Notes under the pieces: generated by a model
Databases searched by the model: none
What the model was told of the DNA's origin: nothing
The model's input: the letters and a program-made list of their open reading frames with translations, nothing else
Made by a program: the position numbers and the translations under genes
Part shown: piece by piece, positions 7,735 to 16,708 of the stretch
How positions within the stretch are numbered: the stretch's first letter is position 1
Layout of the letters: every line of letters starts with the position of its first letter
NCBI GenBank assembly: GCA_002436415.1
Contig: DJMA01000047.1
Location: 1-41,124, forward strand
DNA from: Bdellovibrionaceae bacterium UBA6502
Lineage (GTDB): Bacteria > Bdellovibrionota > Bdellovibrionia > Bdellovibrionales > UBA840
DNA: 41,124 nucleotides
Direction: 5' to 3'

Positions 7735-8472
7735 ATGCCAACAAAGAAGAAAGTAAGCCCAAGGAAGAGTCTTACCCCCAAAGAAAAAATGGTTTTAGAG
7801 TTTTTAGAACAATACATTCTAGAAAACGATATGTCGCCATCCTTTCGGGAAATCAAAGAACACTTTGGGTTTGCCTCCTTCAACTCCGTGCAAAGGTATG
7901 TAAAGCAGCTTGAGCAAAAGTCTTACATCCGCTCCGGGGACAGCAACCAAAAACGTGCGATCGAATTAGTTGCAAGCGCCACCGACTTACAGAGTAAAAA
8001 AATTATTGGCGAGAAACAAGATACAAATGAGTCTGCTGATTTAATTAAGCTTCCTTTGCTGGGTCGAGTAGCAGCAGGCTCCCCGATTGAGCGTAGAGAA
8101 CATAATGAGTTTTTTGAACTTAACCGCTCACTAGTTCCAAGACCGCAAGAAAGCTTTGTATTAAGAGTCGAAGGCGAGTCTATGATTGAAGACGGAATTC
8201 TAGATGGAGACTTTTTAATTGTACAAAGTCAAAATTCGGCAAACAAAGGCGACACCATTGTGGCAATGGTTGAAGAAGAAGCTACAGTTAAAAACTTTTT
8301 TAAACACTCTAGCGATAGCATAAAAAGATTATCTCAAGAAGAAAAAGCATATGTAAAAGCCGGAAGAAACATTGAACTTCGACCAGCAAACTCTACTATG
8401 AAAAGCATGTTTTACTCTGCAAAAGACGTAAACATCCAAGGAATCTTGGTAGGCTTAGTAAGAAAGTACTAA
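7735..8472 (+). CDS. lexA: LexA repressor
   Basis: SOS-response repressor that cleaves itself when RecA filaments form. The N-terminal winged helix-turn-helix occupies about residues 13-78 (LTPKEKMVLEF, SPSFREIKEHFGF, NSVQRYVKQLE). The cleavage site A114-G115 lies in LGRVAAGSP, the nucleophile S149 in GESMIEDG, and the general-base lysine K186 in EATVKNFF. At 245 residues it is longer than the roughly 200-residue enterobacterial form, with about 20 extra residues in the linker between DNA-binding and protease domains. ATG at 7735 follows GGAG. A strong terminator lies about 100 bp downstream. Confidence 0.95.
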   Translation: MPTKKKVSPRKSLTPKEKMVLEFLEQYILENDMSPSFREIKEHFGFASFNSVQRYVKQLEQKSYIRSGDSNQKRAIELVASATDLQSKKIIGEKQDTNESADLIKLPLLGRVAAGSPIERREHNEFFELNRSLVPRPQESFVLRVEGESMIEDGILDGDFLIVQSQNSANKGDTIVAMVEEEATVKNFFKHSSDSIKRLSQEEKAYVKAGRNIELRPANSTMKSMFYSAKDVNIQGILVGLVRKY

Positions 8473-8568
8473 ATAGAAATTGCGAGTAACTCGCTTTATA
8501 TTATTAATGAATCTAAAATCCAAAAGGAGGTGTTTAGCGTAAATAAAAAGATTTAACTCTCGACTTCA

Positions 8569-8628
8569 AAAGCTCTGAAATGTTTCTCTTAATCGTAAAA
8601 AGAAAGTGTTTCAGAGCTTTCCTTTTTT
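8569..8628 (+). terminator. Rho-independent terminator of lexA
   Basis: AAAGCTCTGAAA (8569-8580) pairs perfectly with TTTCAGAGCTTT (8609-8620), followed by CCTTTTTT (8621-8628). The 28-base loop contains a further weak TTTCT/AGAAA pairing. There is no T-run on the minus side, so it serves lexA rather than the convergent protease gene, whose stop codon it touches. Confidence 0.85.
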
Positions 8629-9489
8629 CTAAAGCTCAACTCTGTATCGTACAGCCTCACAGCTTGAACCAATTTTCCCTCTAAAATACTTATTTATTAG
8701 ATCAGGAAATTGACAGATACTTGGATAAATCAAACGGTACACACCAGGATCAGTTCCTTTGCCACAAACATCTCCTCCACCCATGGTTAAGGAAAGATAT
8801 TGGTATTTCCCATCTACTTGAATCATTTGTGGTCCGCCACTATCGCCTTTACAGGTATCTTGAATCAACCAACTATGAACCACAACACTCGGCAGTAAGG
8901 AATATTTTTCTGCAACAGACTTATTCCATTTGCCCATAGTTTCACTTTTCTTACTTTTAATATCGAAATAAAAGCCTTTTAAATCTAAAAAGACTTTATT
9001 TTTTAACTGCCTACGACTCTTTTCTGACCTACCGTAGCCCACAGCAAGCACCTGAGGCTTTAAAGCTTCAAGGTAAAAATATTCCGACTCCTCTCCTAGA
9101 AAAAAACTAGGTATTTCTTCGATATGAAATTTTTCTTTTAAGTTTGGTTTAACCTCAATAAAGGCTATGTCATAAACACTCTTTTTTTGGTACCATGGAT
9201 GAATATAAACCTCTTTGATCAAAAGACTCTTCCTACGATCCCCATGATAAGAATTTCCAGCAGAAAGGTATCGAGAGTTTTTATCAATGCCTTTGCTCTG
9301 AAAACAGTGTGCTGCTGTTGCGATTACATTTTCATGAACTACAAAACCAGTACAACCATCAAGAGCAAGCACATAAGGATGCTCACTATCTTGCACCTTG
9401 GTTCCACCGAAAATTTCAAGTTCAGAATCCCCTGCCCACGAAAAATTGACCAAAAAAATAGCTGCTAAAACAACAAAGACTTTCCCCAT
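8629..9489 (-). CDS. secreted trypsin-like serine protease (S1 family)
   Basis: Signal peptide of about 19 residues (MGKVFVVLAAIFLVNFSWA) followed by a short propeptide and the activation-type sequence IFGGTKV at residue 26. The catalytic triad is complete: H61 in ATAAHC, D107 in YDIAFIEV and S217 in KGDSGGP. D211, six residues before the serine, is the specificity-pocket aspartate of trypsin, so cleavage after Lys or Arg is expected. At 286 residues there is only the protease domain. Numerous exported S1 proteases are known in Bdellovibrio-like predators, where they may digest prey protein. ATG at 9489 follows a very G-rich ribosome-binding site, AGGGGGA. Confidence 0.93.
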   Translation of the reverse strand: MGKVFVVLAAIFLVNFSWAGDSELEIFGGTKVQDSEHPYVLALDGCTGFVVHENVIATAAHCFQSKGIDKNSRYLSAGNSYHGDRRKSLLIKEVYIHPWYQKKSVYDIAFIEVKPNLKEKFHIEEIPSFFLGEESEYFYLEALKPQVLAVGYGRSEKSRRQLKNKVFLDLKGFYFDIKSKKSETMGKWNKSVAEKYSLLPSVVVHSWLIQDTCKGDSGGPQMIQVDGKYQYLSLTMGGGDVCGKGTDPGVYRLIYPSICQFPDLINKYFRGKIGSSCEAVRYRVEL

Positions 9490-9511
9490 ACTTCCCCCTA
9501 TTAAGCTGGCC

Positions 9512-9525
9512 CATTGTGTACAATG
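9512..9525. promoter_or_regulatory. 14-bp palindrome upstream of the protease gene, possible operator
   Basis: CATTGTGTACAATG is a perfect inverted repeat of 6 bp with a 2-bp centre, located 23 bp before the protease start codon, where a promoter would be expected. It is the only obvious symmetric site in the 298-bp gap between protease and apt. An operator role is inference. Elsewhere in the gap there is a TTAAGC/GCTTAA inverted repeat (9736-9751), 12 bp before a TATAAA (9764-9769) that may be the apt -10; nothing else is evident. Confidence 0.35.
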
Positions 9526-9787
9526 AAAAAGAAATTAGCTAGTATTTCTCTATTAGGTGACAATCTGAAGATTTTTCCGTATGTCTAATAAGAACTTATT
9601 GTAAAAATGCATGAGTCGATAAAAAATTGCTAATAAACTCTAAAGATTGTCTAACAAAATCTAGCTCCTTTGAGCTGAAAACATGACAAGGAGTAGCAAA
9701 TCTACCGAATGATTTTGTCGTGAAAATTTGCACTTTTAAGCAAGAGCTTAAGGAACAGCATACTATAAACTGAATCAACCAGGAGCT

Positions 9788-10318
9788 ATGGCCGTGGACT
9801 TAAAAAAAAGCATTCGAAACATTCCTGATTTTCCAAAAAAGGGAATACAATTTAAAGACGTAACAAGCCTGCTTAAAGATGCAAAAGCCTTTCAATATAG
9901 CATTGATAAATTTGCCCAGCACTACGATGACAAAGGCATAACTGCCATTTGTGGAGTGGAATCACGGGGTTTTATCATAGGAGCTGCCCTTGCCTACAAA
10001 ATGCAACTCCCATTCATTCCTATCAGAAAAAAAGCAAAGCTACCCGCTGAAACCATTTCTGTAGATTATAATCTTGAATACGGAAGCGACACTTTAGAAA
10101 TTCACACAGACGCATTAAGCGCAAACGACAAAGTAGTAATCATTGATGACTTAATGGCAACAGGCGGAACAATGTTTGCCGCAGCTCAATTGGTAGAAAA
10201 ACTCCAAGCTAAAATCTACGAAATCAGCGTTATCATTGACCTACCTGATTTAGGTGGATCCGATAAGATAAAAGAAAAATATAATTTTTTAAGCCTAGTT
10301 GAATACGAAGGGCACTAA
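9788..10318 (+). CDS. apt: adenine phosphoribosyltransferase
   Basis: Salvages adenine to AMP using PRPP. The chain of 176 residues has the standard IRNIPDFPKKGIQFKDVT opening, the GVESRGFIIGAALAY substrate loop, RKKAKLPAET, and the PRPP-binding motif VVIIDDLMATGGT at residues 116-128. ATG at 9788 has AGGAG six bases upstream. The pepN start codon follows its stop by a single base, so the two are translationally coupled. Confidence 0.96.
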   Translation: MAVDLKKSIRNIPDFPKKGIQFKDVTSLLKDAKAFQYSIDKFAQHYDDKGITAICGVESRGFIIGAALAYKMQLPFIPIRKKAKLPAETISVDYNLEYGSDTLEIHTDALSANDKVVIIDDLMATGGTMFAAAQLVEKLQAKIYEISVIIDLPDLGGSDKIKEKYNFLSLVEYEGH

Positions 10319-10319
10319 A

Positions 10320-12920
10320 ATGAGTGAAAAAATATACCTAAAAGATTATGTGGAGCCCAATTACTTTCAAGATAAAGTAGACATTCACTTTTCATTGTTT
10401 GACGATCACTGCCTGGTAAGCTGCCAAAGCCAACTGACTCAGAGAAGAGAAAATCAAAGCAGCCTAAAATTAAATGGCGAAGACTTAGAGCTTGTGAAAA
10501 TCCAACTCGATGGCAAGGATTTAGTAGAAGGCAAAGATTTTGAAAAAGACTCGGAAAGCCTGACTCTTAAGAATTTACAAAACGAGCATAGGCTACTTAT
10601 TATTACAAAAATCTATCCAGCTAAAAATAAAAGTCTTATGGGACTTTATAAAAGTAGCGATTTCTACTGCACCCAAAATGAGGCTGAAGGCTTTCGAAAA
10701 ATCACCTACTTTTTAGACCGACCAGATAATTTAGCTAGCTTTCTTTGTCACATTGAAACCGACAAAAAATATTCTAGCCTCCTAGCCAATGGCGATAAAG
10801 TTGCCCATAAAGATTTGGGAGATAGACAAGTTGTTAGCTGGAAAGACCCTTTTAAAAAACCAAGCTACCTCTTTGCCCTAGTTATTGGAAATTTATTTTG
10901 CCTTGAAGATGATTACACAACGAAGTCTGGTAAAAAAGTTAGTCTACAAATTTTTGCAGAAGAAAAATACAAAGACCGACTCACCTACGCCATGCAAAGC
11001 TTAAAAGACTCCATGAAATGGGATGAACAACGATTTGGTTTAGAATATGACCTAAACACTTATATGATCGTTGTTTCTGACGACTTCAATGCCGGCGCTA
11101 TGGAAAACAAAGGTTTGAATATCTTTAACTCCAAATACGTTCTATGCAGCCCAGAGACAGCCACAGAATTGGACTACTACCAGGTACAATCCGTTATTGG
11201 CCATGAATACTTTCATAACTACAGTGGTAACCGAGTTACCTGCCGAGATTGGTTTCAGCTAAGCTTAAAAGAAGGCTTAACTGTTTTTCGTGACCAAGAG
11301 TTTACCAGCGATCTTAATTCTAGAGCCGTAAAAAGAATTGAAGACGTGAAAAACTTGAAAGCAAGTCAGTTCACTGAAGACTCTGGTCCAAACTCCCATC
11401 CCGTTAGACCCTCTGCAGTTCAAAGTATCGACAATTTTTACAGTGCCACCATTTACGAAAAAGGCGCGGAACTAATTCGTATGATGCACACAATAATGGG
11501 AGAAGAGTCTTTCCAAAAGGCTTGTAAGCTCTACTTCACAAAATTCGACGGCATGGCTGTAACTTGTGATGATTTCGTAGATTGTATGCAGGAGTACTCC
11601 GATACTGATCTAAGTAGATTTAGAAAATGGTATTCCCAAAGCGGAACTCCTTTGGTTAAAATTTCTGAAAGCTTTGAGCAAGGGCATTTAACAATTAATT
11701 TTAAACAAATACACAAAGCCACTAACGACCAAAGTGAAAAAGAAAACCTACTAATCCCTATTCGCCTTAAGTTTTTCGACAAAAATTCTAAAGCTCTTAG
11801 TATAAATCACGAGAAGCTTAAAGCAACAAACACTGAAGACTATTTATTTTTACTAAAAGACACTGAAGAAAGTCTTGTTATCCCTAGCGAAGATAAAATC
11901 ACCGGATCTTATTTTAGAGATTTCAGTGCACCAGTAAACATTGAAAGCAATCAAAGCAAAGAGGATTTACAACTGCTAGCGAACTCAGATGACAATTTGT
12001 TCAACCGCTATGGCTTGATCGAAAACTTCAAGAAAGAAGCTTTCTTTGAGTTTTATGATAACAAAGATATGCCGGGATCGAGCTATATTGAAATCGCCAA
12101 AAAACTATTAAATGACTATAAAAAAGATCCCAGTTTTTGTTTTTTAGCTTTAAGCCCACTTCATAAGGCTGGAGTTTTGATTGAAAGAGATTCCTGGGAT
12201 TTTGATCGATTCTATTCGGCATCAGAAAAGATGGATGTTGCCGTATCAGAAGCTTTAAAAGAAAGCCTCCACCAAACTTATTTGGCTCTAAATAAGGAGA
12301 CAGAAAACAAGGTAGGATTACAGTATAAAGGTCAAAAGGAATTAAAAAACCTTTGTCTAAACCTTTTAGCAAATGTGGACAAGGACTTAGCTCTTGCCCT
12401 TGCGGAAGAACAGTTCAAAAACAATACCGATCTCAGTCATCGCCTTGGCGCACTAAACGCCGAAAAAAAATGTAAAACTAAAATTGAAGACATGAAACTT
12501 TTAGCTGAATTTGAAAAACTTTGGAAACAGGATCGTTTGGTAATCACCAATTACATTCAAAAGGTTTTTTCTCAATCCCATTTAGAAGATCAAAAGTCTT
12601 TAGAAAGCATAGAAAACAAAGACTACTTTGAGAGTCAAAATCCAAATCATCTTTACTCATCTTATGCTTTGTTTGCACAATCCGATTTAATTTTTCACAA
12701 AAACTTTAGCTGGAGTTATGAGTTTTTAATGAATAGAATTTTAAAAATTGATTCCTTCAACCCACAGGTAGCTGGAAGGATTTTAGGCAGAATGCAAAAC
12801 TGGAATCGTTTTGACGACAAGCGAAAACTAACCATGAAAAATCTTCTCCTAAAAATAAAACAAGAAAAAACCAGTAAAAACCTTGAAGAAATAATAGATA
12901 ACAACCTGAAATTACTATGA
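10320..12920 (+). CDS. pepN: aminopeptidase N (M1 family)
   Basis: Cytoplasmic zinc aminopeptidase of about 866 residues that degrades peptides. The exopeptidase motif GAMEN is at about residue 258 (FNAGAMENKGLNIFN), and the zinc site HEXXH at about 294 (IGHEYFHNYSGNRVT) with the third ligand glutamate in LKEGLTVF about 20 residues later. Length, the DWFQLSLKEGLTVFRDQEF segment and the alpha-helical C-terminal half match the E. coli PepN subfamily. ATG at 10320 fits the family start and uses GAAGGG inside the end of apt. A predator with a protein-rich diet would be expected to need such a peptidase; that is inference. Confidence 0.95.
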   Translation: MSEKIYLKDYVEPNYFQDKVDIHFSLFDDHCLVSCQSQLTQRRENQSSLKLNGEDLELVKIQLDGKDLVEGKDFEKDSESLTLKNLQNEHRLLIITKIYPAKNKSLMGLYKSSDFYCTQNEAEGFRKITYFLDRPDNLASFLCHIETDKKYSSLLANGDKVAHKDLGDRQVVSWKDPFKKPSYLFALVIGNLFCLEDDYTTKSGKKVSLQIFAEEKYKDRLTYAMQSLKDSMKWDEQRFGLEYDLNTYMIVVSDDFNAGAMENKGLNIFNSKYVLCSPETATELDYYQVQSVIGHEYFHNYSGNRVTCRDWFQLSLKEGLTVFRDQEFTSDLNSRAVKRIEDVKNLKASQFTEDSGPNSHPVRPSAVQSIDNFYSATIYEKGAELIRMMHTIMGEESFQKACKLYFTKFDGMAVTCDDFVDCMQEYSDTDLSRFRKWYSQSGTPLVKISESFEQGHLTINFKQIHKATNDQSEKENLLIPIRLKFFDKNSKALSINHEKLKATNTEDYLFLLKDTEESLVIPSEDKITGSYFRDFSAPVNIESNQSKEDLQLLANSDDNLFNRYGLIENFKKEAFFEFYDNKDMPGSSYIEIAKKLLNDYKKDPSFCFLALSPLHKAGVLIERDSWDFDRFYSASEKMDVAVSEALKESLHQTYLALNKETENKVGLQYKGQKELKNLCLNLLANVDKDLALALAEEQFKNNTDLSHRLGALNAEKKCKTKIEDMKLLAEFEKLWKQDRLVITNYIQKVFSQSHLEDQKSLESIENKDYFESQNPNHLYSSYALFAQSDLIFHKNFSWSYEFLMNRILKIDSFNPQVAGRILGRMQNWNRFDDKRKLTMKNLLLKIKQEKTSKNLEEIIDNNLKLL

Positions 12921-12960
12921 TTTTAAGCCTTTAAAGTAAAACTTTAAGGTTCTAAACGAG

Positions 12961-13014
12961 GGCCTCATAAAAGCAAAATATTAAATACAATCTTTGCCTT
13001 ATGAGGTCTTTTTG
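12961..13014 (+). terminator. terminator of apt-pepN
   Basis: CCTCATAA (12963-12970) pairs with TTATGAGG (12999-13006), and the inner GCAAA (12973-12977) with TTTGC (12993-12997). The stem is followed by TCTTTTT. A second, weaker hairpin made of CCTTTAAAGT and ACTTTAAGG precedes it. Confidence 0.75.
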
Positions 13015-13028
13015 TATACAACAGGTTC

Positions 13029-14240
13029 GTGATTTGTAAATCTTTGATTTTATTCAGTTTATTCATTGCCAGCTGCAATGTTTTCGCAAGCAGCAATAGC
13101 AAGTGTGAACTAGAGAAACTTCCTCTAGATCAATCTTTCGACTTCAAATATTTTGTAAGAAAAGAAGCAAGAGAAGAAATTAAAACTCTAGATTTTCTAA
13201 AATCTTTAAACGGTCAATGGCTTCCACTTCTTGGCAAACATTCAGATGCTGACATTCGACTTTTATTTCAAAAAAACTTAGACCCTTACGATGAAAAACA
13301 ATACATTGAACAAAGCTTTTTCTACTTAAATTTTACGGAAATAAAAGTCCTTGAAATGGGACTCTTAGATTTTGGAATCCATTCAAAGAATACTTTAAAA
13401 ATTGAAGACGCTAGCATTACCAAACCAGAATTCAATCAGCATAACTGCCTAAGCCCAGAAATCATTGAATGGTCAAGCAACAACCCTACTCTTCCAGGAA
13501 CCAAACTACACTATAAGTATTTTGGGAAAATGAAATCAAAACTAAAAAGCAAAGAAGCTCATATCGAAATCTACTTTCCGCAAGGAACTAGGGTTCGATT
13601 GGTAAAAAAAGAACAGCATATTGATTTTGGCTTAAGCTTTTCAGAAGACCTATTTCATGAGGATGACGAATACTACAAAAAAAATAAGGCATTTCGCAGA
13701 ATCTCAGGTGTCGTGGTTGTGGAAGCTCAAAACCAATGCCCGAAACTTAACGATCTTAGCAACTCACAAGAAAATTTAAGCAGTTGCTATTTAGAAAGTA
13801 TTAAAGACAACTCCATTCCCAACTGGAAAGCCTATTTGCACATCGTTCAACGTAACGCTAGATGGATGACGCTTTTTAATCTAGAACCACCTAGCGAACT
13901 AGGAATGGACATGGAATTTTACTCAGGATTAAGTAGCCTGAGCTACAATAATAGTAACTTTCTATCTGATTCCAGCAAACGCTCCTCTTACATCATTCGC
14001 TTAAAGAATGAAGGTGGACCGCAGTTCATTGATATTGACCAAAACCGCGTTCCCGAAATCGGAGAAATCAGTGGTGACGGAAACTGGAATCCTAATCGTC
14101 AGTACTTAAACATTAACATTAGTAATAACAAAGAAATGGTGGAAATCGAATACCTAGAAAAAATCTATGAAAACGACCATCTACCAGGAAAAAGACAGGT
14201 TCGTGCATTCTTTGGAACCGGAGAATACAAAAGCCCCTAA
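13029..14240 (+). CDS. secreted protein of unknown function
   Basis: A 403-residue protein with an N-terminal signal peptide (about residues 1-20, LILFSLFIASCNVFAS). No known domain is recognised. The mature part is mixed alpha/beta, rich in Asn, Ser and Lys, with six cysteines. Near the C-terminus an acidic and Asn-rich stretch (IDIDQNRVPEIGEISGDGNWNP) resembles calcium-binding loops of the EF-hand or dockerin type (DxDxNxxxE), but only once. The start is GTG at 13029 with weak AGG upstream; TATACA at 13015-13020 suggests transcription starts almost at the start codon. Its stop overlaps the convergent mpl stop. Confidence 0.65.
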   Translation: MICKSLILFSLFIASCNVFASSNSKCELEKLPLDQSFDFKYFVRKEAREEIKTLDFLKSLNGQWLPLLGKHSDADIRLLFQKNLDPYDEKQYIEQSFFYLNFTEIKVLEMGLLDFGIHSKNTLKIEDASITKPEFNQHNCLSPEIIEWSSNNPTLPGTKLHYKYFGKMKSKLKSKEAHIEIYFPQGTRVRLVKKEQHIDFGLSFSEDLFHEDDEYYKKNKAFRRISGVVVVEAQNQCPKLNDLSNSQENLSSCYLESIKDNSIPNWKAYLHIVQRNARWMTLFNLEPPSELGMDMEFYSGLSSLSYNNSNFLSDSSKRSSYIIRLKNEGGPQFIDIDQNRVPEIGEISGDGNWNPNRQYLNINISNNKEMVEIEYLEKIYENDHLPGKRQVRAFFGTGEYKSP

Positions 14241-14259
14241 ATGTGGGCTTTTATTTTTT
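14229..14259. terminator. terminator hairpin embedded in two overlapping convergent gene ends
   Basis: AAAAGCCC (14229-14236) pairs with GGGCTTTT (14245-14252), followed by ATTTTTT on the plus strand. The plus-strand stop (14238-14240) and the mpl stop (14237-14239) both lie in the loop. The minus side has only TTTTGTATT, so it is weaker in that direction. Confidence 0.7.
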
Positions 14260-15619
14260 CATAGATACCGTCAAAAGCACCATTACTCATAATTAAGACT
14301 AAATTTTTATCGCCAAGCTGAGCTTCGAATTCTTCCCATATCTCAGATAAATCAGAAAAATAGATTGCCTTCACCCCTTGAGCCTCAATGTCTTGAACTA
14401 ACTTTTTCGTATCTAATCTCTCATCGTCAGCAATTTTAGATTGATCAAAAGCTTGTTTAATAAAAACAACATCTGCTTTGGAAAAAGCTTTCACATATTC
14501 TTTTTGAAAAATATTTCTACGACTAGTGGCTGAACGAGGTTCAAAAAAGCAAATCTTCTTCTCTTCTTTGAAGCTCTTAGACATACCATCCAGCAAAAGC
14601 TCTACAGCACTTGGGTGATGAGCAAAATCCTCTATCACTTTAGTATTTGAATTTTCAGCAATCAACTCTTGGCGACGCTTCAAACCTTTGAAGCCATTTA
14701 AAGAATCAATGGCCTTTTCTAAATCAAAACCTCGAAGGTGCAGCATACTCAAAACACTTAAAACATTCCAAACATTAAATTCGCCATACATAGGACTATT
14801 TACCAGATAGCTTTTGCCATCTGGAGTGTTTAACTGAAATCGAGTTCCATTTTGATGAAATTCCACATCACTAAAACTATAATCAGCATCTTCACCAAAA
14901 CTTTTAGCATCTATATTAGGATATTCTTTTAAAATACTATGGATGTTAGCATCAGAATTTAAATAGAGCAGTTTCCCATCACTAGGAATTCTATCTAATA
15001 ACATTTTAAAAGCATCTTTTACTGCATCAAGATCTTTATAAATATCTGCATGATCAAACTCAATAGAATTCAAAATCACATACTTTGGCTTGTAATGAAT
15101 GAATTTAGGAACCTTGTCAAAGTAGGCAGTATCATACTCATCTCCCTCAATCACAAAGCAATCTTTTTTAGGTGCACGAAAACTTTTGTTAAAATTTAAT
15201 GGAATTGCACCAACCAAAAAACCTGGCTCTTTTCCTAAACTTTCCATAACCCAAGTCAATAAACTCGTTGTAGTGGATTTTCCATGGGTACCGGCAACTA
15301 CATAACTATCTCTATGATCAATGATTTTTTCACCAATGCAATTGGCAAGACTCGTAAAAGGAATCTTAGAATCAATTAAAGCTTGAACCTCTGGATGATT
15401 ACGACTCATAACATTACCAACAATCACCAAATCAGGACGAGGATGTAAATTTTCAGGCTTATAGCCTTCCGAAATTTCGATATTTAGAGACTTCAACATA
15501 TCCGACATAGGAGGATAAACATTTTGGTCACTTCCCCTAACTTCGTGGCCCATGTCTTGTAATAGACCTGCAAGACTCGCCATTGCTGTTCCACAAATAC
15601 CCATCATATAAATCTTCAT
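14237..15619 (-). CDS. mpl: UDP-N-acetylmuramate:L-alanyl-gamma-D-glutamyl-meso-diaminopimelate ligase
   Basis: Joins the recycled tripeptide L-Ala-D-Glu-mDAP to UDP-MurNAc in peptidoglycan recycling. MMGICGTAMASLAGL and EVRGSDQNVYPPMSD are characteristic of Mpl rather than MurC. The ATP site VVAGTHGKSTTTSLL lies near residues 107-121, with EGDEYDTAYFD and EFDHADIY in the central domain and EDFAHHPSAV before the C-terminal domain. Length is 460 residues. ATG at 15619 is chosen because AAGGATGGA lies at proper spacing; the ATG at 15628 would abut that signal. It is the last gene of a five-gene operon that also has ldcA. Confidence 0.93.
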   Translation of the reverse strand: MKIYMMGICGTAMASLAGLLQDMGHEVRGSDQNVYPPMSDMLKSLNIEISEGYKPENLHPRPDLVIVGNVMSRNHPEVQALIDSKIPFTSLANCIGEKIIDHRDSYVVAGTHGKSTTTSLLTWVMESLGKEPGFLVGAIPLNFNKSFRAPKKDCFVIEGDEYDTAYFDKVPKFIHYKPKYVILNSIEFDHADIYKDLDAVKDAFKMLLDRIPSDGKLLYLNSDANIHSILKEYPNIDAKSFGEDADYSFSDVEFHQNGTRFQLNTPDGKSYLVNSPMYGEFNVWNVLSVLSMLHLRGFDLEKAIDSLNGFKGLKRRQELIAENSNTKVIEDFAHHPSAVELLLDGMSKSFKEEKKICFFEPRSATSRRNIFQKEYVKAFSKADVVFIKQAFDQSKIADDERLDTKKLVQDIEAQGVKAIYFSDLSEIWEEFEAQLGDKNLVLIMSNGAFDGIYEKIKAHI

Positions 15620-15637
15620 TGATTCCATCCTTTTTCC

Positions 15638-16708
15638 TTACTCACTTAAACATTCAACAATTTTATTATGGATCAAAGAACGAAGCCCGACAAAGGCTTT
15701 GTTTTCCCGTGTTGGATGCACACGGTTTGACAAAATTATAACTCCTAAATCCTGCAAAGGATCAAACCAAATGCTAGTTCCAGTAAAACCGGTATGTCCA
15801 AAAGACTGCTCTGAAAAATACTTTCCACAACTGGCTTTTCCAGCACTGGGCTTCATAAAACCATAGCCCCAGTCGCCAAATTTTTCATCCGTTTGCCTGC
15901 GACCAAATAACTGCATGGTTTCCGCTGTAATCCTTTTTGACTCACCTAAAAATGCTTTACGAATTTCCGTGAGCCAAAGCTGTAGGGATTTTGCATCAGA
16001 AAACAAACCCGCATGACTACTTACTCCACCAAGTGCGTGGCAATTTTCATCATGAACCTCAGCTTGAATCATTCTCCCCAAGTATTCTGATCTTTCAGTG
16101 GGCGCAAAAAGTGATTTATTTAAATTGGTCTCATTATTAACATTGAAAAATAGGTTCTCAAATCCCCAGGACTTTTTAAAATCTTCAAAAATTTGCAACA
16201 AATCTTTGCCGTAAATTTCTTGCAATAAAAGCCCTAAGAAAAAGAAATCAATGTCTGAATATACAAAATTACTTACAGGCTTTTCTCGGCTCTCTGAGGA
16301 GAGAATATCTCTAAGCTTGGTCCATTGCTCGCGAAAATCAATGTTCTTCCGTTGAGCTTGTGGATCCAGTTCATTGTAAAAATCAGACCACCATCGATGA
16401 CCAGCGCTATGAGTTAACAAATTTGCCACACTTATTTTTTTATCTGAAAACTCAGAGAGGTATTTTTGTAAGGGGTCATCCATTTGATAAAGGCCTTGTT
16501 CATAGGCTTCCATCAAAACACTAGTGGTAAAAACAATTTTTGTTAAACTGGCAATGTCAAAAAACTGAAATTCTTTTCCCATAGAAAAATCAGCAATCCA
16601 TTTTCCGTTTTTTATAACTGACAAATGAAAGCTACTGGTAGCCTCTAAAAGCTTCATGCCTTGAAAAGCCTTAATTAAACTTTGCTCAAGCTCTAAATTC
16701 TTTGACAA
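15638..16708 (-). CDS. serine hydrolase of the beta-lactamase/class C penicillin-binding fold
   Basis: The SxxK motif S54-L-T-K57 (FDIASLTKIVF), Y150-S-D as the second motif, and HTG (GHTGFTGTSIWF) near residue 305 mark an active-site serine hydrolase related to AmpC and D-alanyl carboxypeptidases. No signal peptide is seen, so it is likely cytoplasmic, unlike a beta-lactamase. It sits between ldcA and mpl, overlapping ldcA by 16 bp, so a role on peptidoglycan fragments is plausible. Start is TTG at 16708 with AAAGGA upstream. Esterase or amidase activity cannot be decided from sequence. Confidence 0.85.
   Translation of the reverse strand: MSKNLELEQSLIKAFQGMKLLEATSSFHLSVIKNGKWIADFSMGKEFQFFDIASLTKIVFTTSVLMEAYEQGLYQMDDPLQKYLSEFSDKKISVANLLTHSAGHRWWSDFYNELDPQAQRKNIDFREQWTKLRDILSSESREKPVSNFVYSDIDFFFLGLLLQEIYGKDLLQIFEDFKKSWGFENLFFNVNNETNLNKSLFAPTERSEYLGRMIQAEVHDENCHALGGVSSHAGLFSDAKSLQLWLTEIRKAFLGESKRITAETMQLFGRRQTDEKFGDWGYGFMKPSAGKASCGKYFSEQSFGHTGFTGTSIWFDPLQDLGVIILSNRVHPTRENKAFVGLRSLIHNKIVECLSE

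Noticed and set aside
8521..8552. Perfect Shine-Dalgarno-like AAAAGGAGGTG after lexA, possibly leading an 8-codon frame
   Set aside because: The only start codon overlaps the signal itself, and the peptide would be eight residues; no gene can be supported.
9596..9778. 60-codon open frame on the minus strand between the protease and apt genes
   Set aside because: No ribosome-binding site, unlikely composition, and it overlaps the probable apt promoter.
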